From the NCBI GenBank assembly GCA_045600125.1, contig JAZRXH010000142.1, forward strand, positions 52,036 through 116,035: a DNA stretch of 64,000 bases, in the 5' to 3' direction. The notes below the pieces were generated by a model that was not told the DNA's origin, did no database searches, and saw only the letters and a program-made list of their open reading frames with translations. Both the position numbers and the translations under genes were made by a program. This stretch comes from SIG622 sp045600125. GTDB taxonomy: Bacteria > Bacillota > Clostridia > Oscillospirales > CAG-382. The first letter of the stretch is position 1; each line of letters starts with the position of its first letter. Positions 51,184 to 58,336 of this stretch are shown piece after piece.

Positions 51184-52968
51184 TTACTGCATCATATCCA
51201 GCTTGAAGGTGATGTCGGACTCACCGACGCCGTCACGGAAGATGCGGAGAGTGACCTCGTCGCCCGCCTTGTTCTTCGACTTTGCCCGGTTGAGCTCGTC
51301 TACCGTCCGGACGGTGGTCCCGTTGTAGCCGATGATGATATCGCCCCGACGAAGACCGGCGGCAACAGCAGCGCTGTTCTTGTTGATCTGGATGACCATG
51401 ATGCCTTCGGGGATGTTGTAGTACTCGGCAACGTCCTCGGTGATCTCCTCGTACTGGGTGATGCCGATGGCGCCGTTTCCGGTGACGAAGGCACCGTCGT
51501 ATTCGGTTACCTTGCCGTCCTTCATCAGCTGATTGAAAATCTTTACGGCGCTGTTGATCGGGATGGAAAAGCCGATGCCCTCATACTGGGAGTTGAGCTT
51601 CAGCGTATTGATACCGATGACCTGTCCCTTGTCGTTGATAAGGGGACCTCCGGAGTTGCCGGGGTTGATGGCGGCGTTGGTCTGCATGAGAGTCATGGTC
51701 TTGACCACTCTGCCGTAGTTGTCGGTGATCTCCACGTCACGGTTGATGGCGGAGACGATACCGTCGGTCACGGTACCGGCAAACTCGATGCCTGCGGGGG
51801 TACCGATGGCAATCACGCTGTCACCGACGACCATCCGGTCGGAATCGCCGATCTCCATGGGAACAAGTCCCGTCACGTCGATCTTTACGACCGCAAGGTC
51901 GGTGATGGCATCGGCTCCGACGAGCTCTGCTTCGTACTTCGTACCATCATCCATCATAACGGTAATGGTCTCGGCGCCTTCCACCACATGGTTATTGGTG
52001 GCGATGTAGCCGTCCTCGGTGATGATGAAGCCGGAGCCCACGCCGGTGGACCTGTAGACCTCGCCGAAGAAGCTGCGGGTCGTTGTTTCGATCTGAATGC
52101 CCACATAGGAAGGCTTGCACTTGACGGCAATCTGCTGTTTTGTGAGCGCATTGCCGTTGTCCGAGCCGGGAAGAGGAACGCTGACGACCGGCTTTGTGTC
52201 GTCGGTCTTCTTTTCACCGAAGCCCGCAAAAGGAAGGGTGGGCTCTTCTTCGCTTTCTCCGTCCGCCGTTCCGGAAACGGGGGCGTTATTGCGGACGATC
52301 ACGTTCTTTGTGAAGATGGCGGCACAGGTGGCAAGACCTGCCACAAGGACGAGAGAGGCGGCTGCGGCAAGGACGACAAGCCCCTTCTTTCCGTTCTTCT
52401 TTTTGGGTGTGGGAGCGGGAGCCGCCGCACCGGGATTGCAGTAGTTCCATGTGTAGGAGCCGTCGTTTCTCGTACCGTCGGCATTGTAGCGGATACCGAC
52501 GGCGCCGTTCTGCACGTTCTGCACGTTCGGGTCACCGTAGGACATGCCGCCCTGAGCGCCCGTTCCGTAGGGGGCGCCGTTATACGCGCCGGCGTATGGC
52601 GGCTGACCGTAAGCGCCGTTCTGCGCATTATAGGGAGCGCCGTAGTTCATTCCGGCACCGGGATTTCCCGCATAGACGTTACCCGTATTCACAGATGCGG
52701 GCTCTTCCGGGGTCGGTGCGGGCTCTTCGGACGGGACTTCCTCGGAAATCGCCGCATTTTCGGATGCCGCATTTTCGGAATAGCCTTCGGCGTTTATGCC
52801 GTCAAGATCGTTCTTTGCTTCCTGCGCCTTGTTTGCAAGCATCTCTATCGCTTCGTCCATACCGATCTCGGCGGAAGACGCCGCATCGGCAGCGGGAGAG
52901 GCGGATTCGGAAGCTGCTGCCGTTTCGGGTGCATTGCTTGTGTTTTCAAATTCGTTTTCGTAAGACAT
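51184..52968 (-). CDS. htrA: HtrA/DegP-type membrane-anchored serine protease
   Basis: This is a quality-control protease acting outside the membrane. The 594 residues have an Ala/Glu/Ser-rich acidic start, a Gly/Tyr/Pro/Asn-rich low-complexity stretch (about 95-180, with GAPYNAQNGAYGQPPYAGAY), one membrane segment (about 197-218), then the trypsin-like domain with His327 (ATNNHVVEG), Asp357 (AITDLAVVK) and Ser439 (NPGNSGGPLIND), and a C-terminal PDZ domain (about 490-590, AAGLRRGDIIIGYNGTTVRT). GGAGGT lies upstream of the ATG. The N-terminal 180 residues are cytoplasmic by the inside-positive rule (KKKNGKKG before the segment), an extension longer than usual. Confidence 0.94.
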   Translation of the reverse strand: MSYENEFENTSNAPETAAASESASPAADAASSAEIGMDEAIEMLANKAQEAKNDLDGINAEGYSENAASENAAISEEVPSEEPAPTPEEPASVNTGNVYAGNPGAGMNYGAPYNAQNGAYGQPPYAGAYNGAPYGTGAQGGMSYGDPNVQNVQNGAVGIRYNADGTRNDGSYTWNYCNPGAAAPAPTPKKKNGKKGLVVLAAAASLVLVAGLATCAAIFTKNVIVRNNAPVSGTADGESEEEPTLPFAGFGEKKTDDTKPVVSVPLPGSDNGNALTKQQIAVKCKPSYVGIQIETTTRSFFGEVYRSTGVGSGFIITEDGYIATNNHVVEGAETITVMMDDGTKYEAELVGADAITDLAVVKIDVTGLVPMEIGDSDRMVVGDSVIAIGTPAGIEFAGTVTDGIVSAINRDVEITDNYGRVVKTMTLMQTNAAINPGNSGGPLINDKGQVIGINTLKLNSQYEGIGFSIPINSAVKIFNQLMKDGKVTEYDGAFVTGNGAIGITQYEEITEDVAEYYNIPEGIMVIQINKNSAAVAAGLRRGDIIIGYNGTTVRTVDELNRAKSKNKAGDEVTLRIFRDGVGESDITFKLDMMQ

Positions 52969-53117
52969 ATCAACAGTACCTCCGTCATTTCTTTTTTCAA
53001 AGCTTCCTTGTGCTTTGTGAGCGTATTGTATCGCTTTATTATGAGAATGAATTGTTGCGTATGTGAAATTTCTGTGATAAATCGGAAGCGATTCCTTTCA
53101 CACAAAGTGAGCCTGCC

Positions 53118-54239
53118 TTATTTTTTGATGACGTACTTGCAGAGCACCGTGCCGTTTTCGTCCGAGAATACGACCTCATCCGAGCCTTCGCCGAGCGTGA
53201 CGCCCGCTCCCACGAAGCCGCAGAGCTTATAAGCCTTGTCACGCTTCGGTTCTGAGCCGACCACAACGGGACACGGCTGCCCGAAATTGTCCTTTTCCGA
53301 GCCGCAGGCATACAGCGCCGCCCTGTGGGTGTGACCGCTGAAGGCAAGCTCCGGCTTTATGTACTCACGGAGAAGCCGGCACCACTCGGTGTAAATCTCC
53401 TCCTCGGGATTGAAGGGCTCCGGAAATCTCTCACCGAAGGGAACGTGGGAAACGACGATGCGGAATTTCACGTCTTCCTCGGCGTATTCCTTTTCCTTGT
53501 TTTCAATGACTTCCTTTATGAAATCGGTCTCGGTGAGCCGGAAATCGTGGCAGGCAACGGAATAGCCGTATTCCACGTGGCTGTCGTCCTTGTCCTCGCC
53601 GCAGTCGAGGATGATGCCCCAGATACAGCCGAGACGGAAGGTGTAATAGGACAGACCGTCTTTGCAGGGGGTATAATCGCAGAGGATCTCGGCGCAGCTT
53701 CCCCGAAGATCATGGTTGCCGCGGGAGAAGACGCAGGGAATCTCGCCCTTTGTGATCTCGCCCGCAATTTTATAGATGTTCTTGAAAAGCTCGGCGTCGC
53801 CGCTGTGGTCGGCGATATCGCCGTTGAGGATCAGCACGTCAAGATTCTCGCCGAAATAGCTTCCCGTCTTCACCGGAAGCACCGACTCGCCGTGGGTGTC
53901 GGATATGTGATAGATATTGACCTTTTCGGCGTCCTTTCCCACCGGACGGAAGGGCACGGTAATGCTTACCGGCTCGCAGTAGTCGGGACGGTAGGGCTTC
54001 CGGTCGGTGTACTGACGGAAGACAAGGGTGTACTCCTTCGCTTCGTCCAGCGCCTTCATCGGTACGGTCACCTTGTGGAGATACTTTTTCGAGCGCAGGA
54101 TACCGTTCGAGGCGTCGTAAAAGCTTCTGCCACCTACCGTCACGTAAGCGGTGCCCTCGCAGGAAGCGGCAACACAGATCTGATAATTCTTTCCCACGGC
54201 AAAAACCGAGGGGGCATACAAGAGTTCTTTCGGCAGCAT
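53118..54239 (-). CDS. Calcineurin-like metallophosphoesterase
   Basis: 373 residues from the ATG at 54239, with GGAGGA 8 nt upstream. An N-terminal fibronectin-like domain (about 1-115, QICVAASCEGTAYVTVGG) precedes the metallophosphoesterase domain with all five blocks: YHISDTHGE, LILNGDIADHSGD, CVFSRGNHDLRG, IVVSHVPFGERF and LAFSGHTHRAALY. The layout resembles purple-acid-phosphatase-like enzymes. No signal peptide, so it is probably intracellular. It is the second metallophosphoesterase of the window, unrelated in layout to the giant exported one. Confidence 0.9.
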   Translation of the reverse strand: MLPKELLYAPSVFAVGKNYQICVAASCEGTAYVTVGGRSFYDASNGILRSKKYLHKVTVPMKALDEAKEYTLVFRQYTDRKPYRPDYCEPVSITVPFRPVGKDAEKVNIYHISDTHGESVLPVKTGSYFGENLDVLILNGDIADHSGDAELFKNIYKIAGEITKGEIPCVFSRGNHDLRGSCAEILCDYTPCKDGLSYYTFRLGCIWGIILDCGEDKDDSHVEYGYSVACHDFRLTETDFIKEVIENKEKEYAEEDVKFRIVVSHVPFGERFPEPFNPEEEIYTEWCRLLREYIKPELAFSGHTHRAALYACGSEKDNFGQPCPVVVGSEPKRDKAYKLCGFVGAGVTLGEGSDEVVFSDENGTVLCKYVIKK

Positions 54240-54296
54240 ATTATTCAGTCCTCCGGATAATAATAAATCTATTTGCGGGATAATGCCCATAATAAA

Positions 54297-54324
54297 ATTG
54301 TACCACTTTTTTATGAAAAGTCAA
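54297..54324 (-). promoter_or_regulatory. Promoter of the metallophosphoesterase gene
   Basis: On the minus strand, TTGACT (54324-54319), 16-bp spacer, TACAAT (54302-54297). It lies back to back with the plus-strand promoter at 54344. Confidence 0.75.
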
Positions 54325-54343
54325 GTTTTATGAAGTGAATATC

Positions 54344-54372
54344 TTGACAATTTTTCTCCCGTAAGCTATAAT
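54344..54372 (+). promoter_or_regulatory. Sigma-A promoter of the DUF554 gene
   Basis: TTGACA (54344-54349), 17-bp spacer, TATAAT (54367-54372), a full consensus. Confidence 0.88.
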
Positions 54373-54405
54373 TTTCAACAGAATCCGAAGGAGAGAATAA
54401 AAAGC

Positions 54406-55122
54406 ATGAGTAATATACTGACCACACTGTTTTCCCACATGAGCGGTGTTCTTGCCAATACCGGCACCGTCATCCTCGGCAGCCTTGCGGGGCTTCTTTT
54501 CAAAAAAGCCATCCCGAAGTCCATGGCGGATATCCTGATGCAGGGACTCGGGCTCTGCTCGCTCTTCATCGGCGTGCAGGGCGCTCTCAAAGGACAGAAC
54601 GCCCTCATCATGATCCTTTCGGTCATCATCGGAACGATCATCGGAACGGCGCTGAGGCTGGACGATCGGCTGAACTCTCTCGGTACGAAGATCGAGAGCC
54701 GCTTCAAAAAGAAAGAGGGCGGCAAGGTCAGCGTCGCAGAAGCCTTCGTCAACAGCTCCCTCGTTTTCTGCGTGGGCGCCATGACCATCGTCGGCTCGCT
54801 CCAGGCGGGAATATCCGGCGATAACACCATGCTCTACACAAAATCCCTGCTCGATCTTGTGACCTCGGCGGTATTCGCCTCGACGCTTGGGATCGGCACC
54901 CTTTTTGCCGCCGGCTTCGTCTTCGTCTTCCAAGGACTCCTTGTGGCGGTCTCGCAGTTCGCCGCACCGCTTTTCAGCGACGTGCTCATCGCCGAAATGA
55001 CCTGCGCCGGTTCGATCCTGATTATGGGTATCGGTCTCAACCTCATCGGCGTTACCAAGATCAAGGTCATGAATATGCTCCCCGCCATGTTCGTGCCCTG
55101 CGTGCTTTGTCTGTTTATGTAA
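54406..55122 (+). CDS. DUF554-family membrane protein
   Basis: 238 residues with about seven membrane segments. The family features are GTVILGSLAGLLFKKAIPKS near the start, GLGLCSLFIGVQGALKG, ALIMILSVIIGTIIGTALRL, EAFVNSSLVFCVGAMTIVGS and GIGLNLIGVTKIKVMNMLPA near the end (YqgA-type). Function unknown, perhaps transport. GAAGGAGAG lies 12 nt before the ATG. The frame stays open after its TAA into the glycyl-radical remnant, which is by chance. Confidence 0.9.
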   Translation: MSNILTTLFSHMSGVLANTGTVILGSLAGLLFKKAIPKSMADILMQGLGLCSLFIGVQGALKGQNALIMILSVIIGTIIGTALRLDDRLNSLGTKIESRFKKKEGGKVSVAEAFVNSSLVFCVGAMTIVGSLQAGISGDNTMLYTKSLLDLVTSAVFASTLGIGTLFAAGFVFVFQGLLVAVSQFAAPLFSDVLIAEMTCAGSILIMGIGLNLIGVTKIKVMNMLPAMFVPCVLCLFM

Positions 55123-55125
55123 AAC

Positions 55126-55263
55126 AGCGGCTGCCGACGGCAAGCTTACTCCGACGAATATCGCAAAATACTCATCGTCCGCATCGGCGGCTACTCCGAG
55201 TACTTCAACCGTCTTCCCGGGGCTTTGAAGAAAGCCGTTGCGGCAAGAACGATCTGTACTTGA
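55126..55263 (+). pseudogene. Remnant of the C-terminal tail of a glycyl-radical enzyme
   Basis: Right after the DUF554 stop, the same frame reads DEYRKILIVRIGGYSEYFNR then LPGALKKAVAARTICT and a TGA. It aligns without gaps except one residue with the C-terminus of the glycyl-radical enzyme at 58.3 kb (NYRNLIVRIWGWSAYF ... IARHEY) and with the family's radical loop RV-x-G-Y; the second Gly of RIGGY would be the radical site. No start codon, ribosome site or upstream catalytic part is present, so this is the leftover end of a lost pfl-like gene. Confidence 0.75.
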
Positions 55264-55281
55264 CCTTCTTATGCAAATAAA

Positions 55282-55316
55282 GAACCGTATACCGGCCGGT
55301 ATACGGTTCCCTTTTT
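55282..55316. terminator. 28-bp perfect palindrome acting as a bidirectional terminator
   Basis: GAACCGTATACCGG (55282-55295) is followed directly by its exact complement to 55309, then CCTTTTTA. On the minus strand a TTTATTTG tail follows. It lies between the GRE remnant and the convergent gene at 55322; the missing loop is unusual, though a few central bases will not pair in RNA. Confidence 0.75.
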
Positions 55317-55321
55317 ACTGT

Positions 55322-55873
55322 TTATGGTTCGATCGAGTAGACGCAGATGGTTCTGCCGCCATAGGTCTCTATCAGCTTTTCGCACATCTCTCTGTACGAT
55401 TCGTAGGCGGTGTCTCTGCCGGAGTTCAGGGGCCGGAGCCTTCCGTCTGTCCCTTTGACGATCATGTAGGTGTGGATGCCGCCGAAGACCGTCTTCGTGT
55501 TCCACTGGCAGAGGATGAAAAGATTTCCTGCCGAAAAGCCTCTTTCGATATCCGCTCTCTTTGTGAGACGGGAAAAGGCGCAGGAGAAAAAGCGCAGCAG
55601 TCTGCCTACAGCCCTTGGGCTCATTCCGAACAGACCGAACAGCCATCGGTACGGATACGCCGCATTGAGCACGTCGGCAAAAGGCTGTGCCTTCCCGAGG
55701 TAACGAAGGGCGTTATAGACCGAGATGACCTCACAGCCGACCTTGGATACCTTTGACGCACCGAAGCGGAATTCGCCCACCCGTGCGTCCTTCTGCCGTG
55801 ATATGTAATCGGGAGCAGGGGGGAGGAGAAGGTTTTCTTCGTGTTGTTTTTTTCGTATTCTTGAAAACATCAT
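55322..55873 (-). CDS. Putative papain-fold/C39-like protein, function unknown
   Basis: 183 residues. I recognise no named family with certainty. A Cys near residue 47 in SKVGCEVISVYNALRYLG and a His about 135 in IHTYMIVKGTDGRLRPLNSG have the order and spacing of C39-like cysteine-peptidase folds (Cys, then His followed by a hydrophobic strand and Asn). A hydrophobic segment (WLFGLFGMSPRAVGRLLRFF) lies between. There is no signal peptide. It starts 8 nt after the Cys-rich gene and is probably translated by coupling, as no ribosome site precedes its ATG. It is the last gene of the Na/Pi operon. Confidence 0.5.
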   Translation of the reverse strand: MMFSRIRKKQHEENLLLPPAPDYISRQKDARVGEFRFGASKVSKVGCEVISVYNALRYLGKAQPFADVLNAAYPYRWLFGLFGMSPRAVGRLLRFFSCAFSRLTKRADIERGFSAGNLFILCQWNTKTVFGGIHTYMIVKGTDGRLRPLNSGRDTAYESYREMCEKLIETYGGRTICVYSIEP

Positions 55874-55881
55874 AGCGGACG

Positions 55882-56160
55882 TTATTTGTTTTCTGCCGGC
55901 TTCGCACCTGTGTTTCCGGCTTGCTCGGTATGTTCGTTATAGAACTTCACAAAGGCGGCGAAGGTGAACTCACGGAGCGACGAGATGTCGGGATCTACTT
56001 TTTTGAAAAAGCAGCTCGGGATCTCCCCGAAGGCAAGATTCTTCTGAATGCAGGCGTCGCAGGTGCGGCAATGTCCTTTTTCGTTGTTGGGGTTGTGGGG
56101 GCAGACTCTGTCGCCGCAGGGACAGAAATGCTCCTTCTTTTCGGTTGCATTCCGATCCAT
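55882..56160 (-). CDS. Small Cys-rich, probably metal-binding protein, function unknown
   Basis: 92 residues from an ATG with GGAGGA 7 nt upstream, one of the best ribosome sites in the window. Seven cysteines lie in the first 50 residues (FCPCGDRVCPHNPNNEKGHC then RTCDACIQKNLAFGEIPSCF), suited to one or two zinc or iron-sulfur sites; the CPHNPNNEKGHC spacing recalls small clostridial Cys-rich DUF proteins, but I cannot name one securely. The rest is helical with a Glu/Ala tail. It lies 29 nt after the Na/Pi gene. Confidence 0.65.
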   Translation of the reverse strand: MDRNATEKKEHFCPCGDRVCPHNPNNEKGHCRTCDACIQKNLAFGEIPSCFFKKVDPDISSLREFTFAAFVKFYNEHTEQAGNTGAKPAENK

Positions 56161-56189
56161 AAAGGATTCCTCCGTTTATGCAGGATACG

Positions 56190-57974
56190 TCAGCCGGTAA
56201 TCTCGGACGTTACGTACTTCTTGTAGTATTCGTCGTAAAGGTTTTTGTAAAGCTCGGTCGGATCCATGTGGAGGCCCGAGAGGAGGGTATGACCCGAGAA
56301 GTTGTTCAGGTCGCCTTCCTTGCACTGGATGACGTTTACGGCGATGGCGGAGCAGTGGTCGGAAATACGCTCGAGGTTGGAGAGGATCTCCACGAACAGC
56401 GTGCCGGTATCGACGCTGCATTCGCCCTTCGAGAATCTTTCGATGTGCTTGTCCTTGATGGTGACGTTCAGGTAGTCGATGACCTCCTCCAGAGGCTCGA
56501 CGTGCTGTGCCATGACCGTGTCGCCGTGCTCGTACATGATGGTCGTGGTGGAGATGACCTCCCGGACGGCGTCGGTGATGGTCTGGAATTCCTTCCAGGC
56601 GACGTCCGAGATACGGGTCTTCTTTTCATGCTTGGAGAGAGCAAGCTCGGCGATATTGACCGAGTAGTCGCCGATACGCTCGAAGTTACCCACCGAATGG
56701 AGAAGCTCGGAAATAAGCCGGTTTTCCCGGTCGGTGAGGTCGTGCATGGCAATCTTTACGATGTAGTTGTTCAACGCCGCCTCGCATTTGTCGAGGATGT
56801 CCTCGTTGGCGTACAGCTTTTCGTTCTTTTCTTCATCGAAATCACAGATGAGCTCGATGGACAGAGAGTAGTTTTTCTTGGCGAGCTTTGACATCGAGAT
56901 GACCACCTGACGTGCCTGCTCGATAGCGAGGGCTGGGGTCTTCAGAAGAAGGTCGTCCAGACGCAGAAGCTCTTTTTCCACGTCGCTGGGGGCGTCGTCC
57001 TTGACGATCTTATTGGAGAGCTTGATGAGAGCGCCGGTGAAGGGGAGGAGGATCAGCATGCTGACCACCGAGAACACCGTGTTGAAATCCGCAATATTGC
57101 CTCGGGTCACAACGGCGTCCCAATCCCACAGTGAGAACCTGAAGAACAGATTTGCCCCATAGATCAGGCAGAAGAAAATGACGAAGCCGAATATATTGAC
57201 GATCAGATGCAGGCAGGTCGCTCGTTTTGCGTCCTTCTTACCGCCGAAGGAGGCGAGGAAGACGGTGACGCACTTACCGATGTTCTGACCCATGACAAGA
57301 GGGATCATTGCCGCAAAGGGCATGGTTCCGGCGGAAGCCATCGCCTGCAGGATACCGGTGGAAGCGGAAGCGCTCTGCAGGATCGCCGTCATGGCGGCGC
57401 CGACAAGAACGCCGACCAGCGGATTGGACACGAGCTGGATCATACGGTTGAACCATGCGGCCTCTTTGATGACCGAAAGACCTGCCTCCATGTTGTTCAT
57501 GCCGAAGAACAGCATGCCGAGACCCATGCAGATGTTGCCGGCGGTCTTCTGAGAGCTCTTTTTGCAGAACATCACGAGGACGGCGCCGATGGCAATGAGG
57601 ATGGGACCGAAGGTGGAGGGCTTCAGAAACTGCAAAAGAAAACTTGAGTTCCCGATGTCACCGAGACGGAGGATCTGACCGGTCACCGTGGTACCGATGT
57701 TGGCGCCCATGATAACGGGAAGCGCCTGATACAGCGTAATGATACCCGCATTCATAAGACCGATGATCATGATGATCGTGGCGGAGGAGCTTTGGATCAC
57801 GCCCGCAACCCCGGTTCCGAGAAGCAGCCCCTTGAAGCGGTTATTTGTCAGTTTTTCGAGAAGCCGTCGAAGACCTTCTCCGGCAGCCTTTTCGAGAGCG
57901 TTTCCGAGTATGCCCATACCGTAAAGGAAGAGTCCTATACCCGCAAGAAATTTCAGAATGTCACCGAGACCCAA
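56190..57974 (-). CDS. Na/Pi-cotransporter family protein with PhoU-like domain
   Basis: 594 residues. The ATG at 58013 overlaps the promoter's -10 box, so translation must begin later; the TTG at 57974 follows GGACGG by 9 nt and gives LGLGDILKFLAGIGLFLYGM, the family's start. Two Na/Pi repeats carry the QSSSAT (GVAGVIQSSSATIIMIIGLM) and QSASAS (MTAILQSASASTGILQAMAS) signatures, with about nine membrane segments up to residue 305, then a cytoplasmic PhoU-like four-helix domain (about 330-540, ELLHSVGNFERIGDYSVNI, SNLERISDHCSAIAVNVI). These proteins import phosphate with sodium. It heads an operon with two small genes of unknown role. Confidence 0.92.
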   Translation of the reverse strand: MGLGDILKFLAGIGLFLYGMGILGNALEKAAGEGLRRLLEKLTNNRFKGLLLGTGVAGVIQSSSATIIMIIGLMNAGIITLYQALPVIMGANIGTTVTGQILRLGDIGNSSFLLQFLKPSTFGPILIAIGAVLVMFCKKSSQKTAGNICMGLGMLFFGMNNMEAGLSVIKEAAWFNRMIQLVSNPLVGVLVGAAMTAILQSASASTGILQAMASAGTMPFAAMIPLVMGQNIGKCVTVFLASFGGKKDAKRATCLHLIVNIFGFVIFFCLIYGANLFFRFSLWDWDAVVTRGNIADFNTVFSVVSMLILLPFTGALIKLSNKIVKDDAPSDVEKELLRLDDLLLKTPALAIEQARQVVISMSKLAKKNYSLSIELICDFDEEKNEKLYANEDILDKCEAALNNYIVKIAMHDLTDRENRLISELLHSVGNFERIGDYSVNIAELALSKHEKKTRISDVAWKEFQTITDAVREVISTTTIMYEHGDTVMAQHVEPLEEVIDYLNVTIKDKHIERFSKGECSVDTGTLFVEILSNLERISDHCSAIAVNVIQCKEGDLNNFSGHTLLSGLHMDPTELYKNLYDEYYKKYVTSEITG

Positions 57975-58011
57975 TGATGAACACCGTCCAATCCGATTTA
58001 TCACAAATAAC

Positions 58012-58040
58012 ATTATACACGAGTCCGAAGCATTTTACAA
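58012..58040 (-). promoter_or_regulatory. Sigma-A promoter of the Na/Pi operon
   Basis: On the minus strand, TTGTAA (58040-58035), 17-bp spacer, TATAAT (58017-58012). It fixes the start of the Na/Pi protein downstream of 58005. Confidence 0.8.
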
Positions 58041-58173
58041 GGGGATTTATAAAATTTCGTGATATTACACAAAAATTTATTTATAGAGGCGGAAGAATTG
58101 ATTTTACGTTTGAATAGAACAAAATATAAACAAGAATAATTATCAATATTTACAAAAATTCAATGATGCGGTC

Positions 58174-58202
58174 TTGATATATTAAATAAGTTGTGCTAAT
58201 AT
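58174..58202 (+). promoter_or_regulatory. Promoter of the glycyl-radical enzyme
   Basis: TTGATA (58174-58179), 17-bp spacer, TAATAT (58197-58202). A leader of about 130 nt follows. Confidence 0.65.
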
Positions 58203-58336
58203 ACCATATAGGGAGAGTTTGAAAGTCCGGAAAGAACTGAAAAAACAGTCCCCCGACGATTTTGCTCATCTATCAACCATTATCAACAATGCACAAAGCC
58301 GAAAACAGCATTTGTGCGGAAAAGGAGAATAGAAAT

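Larger units (their letters stand above)
57975..58336. other. Divergent spacer between the Na/Pi operon and the glycyl-radical enzyme
   Basis: It holds the minus-strand promoter at 58012, the plus-strand promoter at 58174 and a 7-bp hairpin (GCACAAA 58291-58297 with TTTGTGC 58311-58317) directly before the AAAGGAG ribosome site. The AT-rich part 58041-58173 shows nothing else I can name. Confidence 0.6.

Noticed and set aside
54406..55263. Readthrough of the DUF554 stop into the following in-frame stretch
   Set aside because: The downstream residues match the tail of a glycyl-radical enzyme, not DUF554, and the DUF554 protein is complete at its stop; the shared frame is chance.
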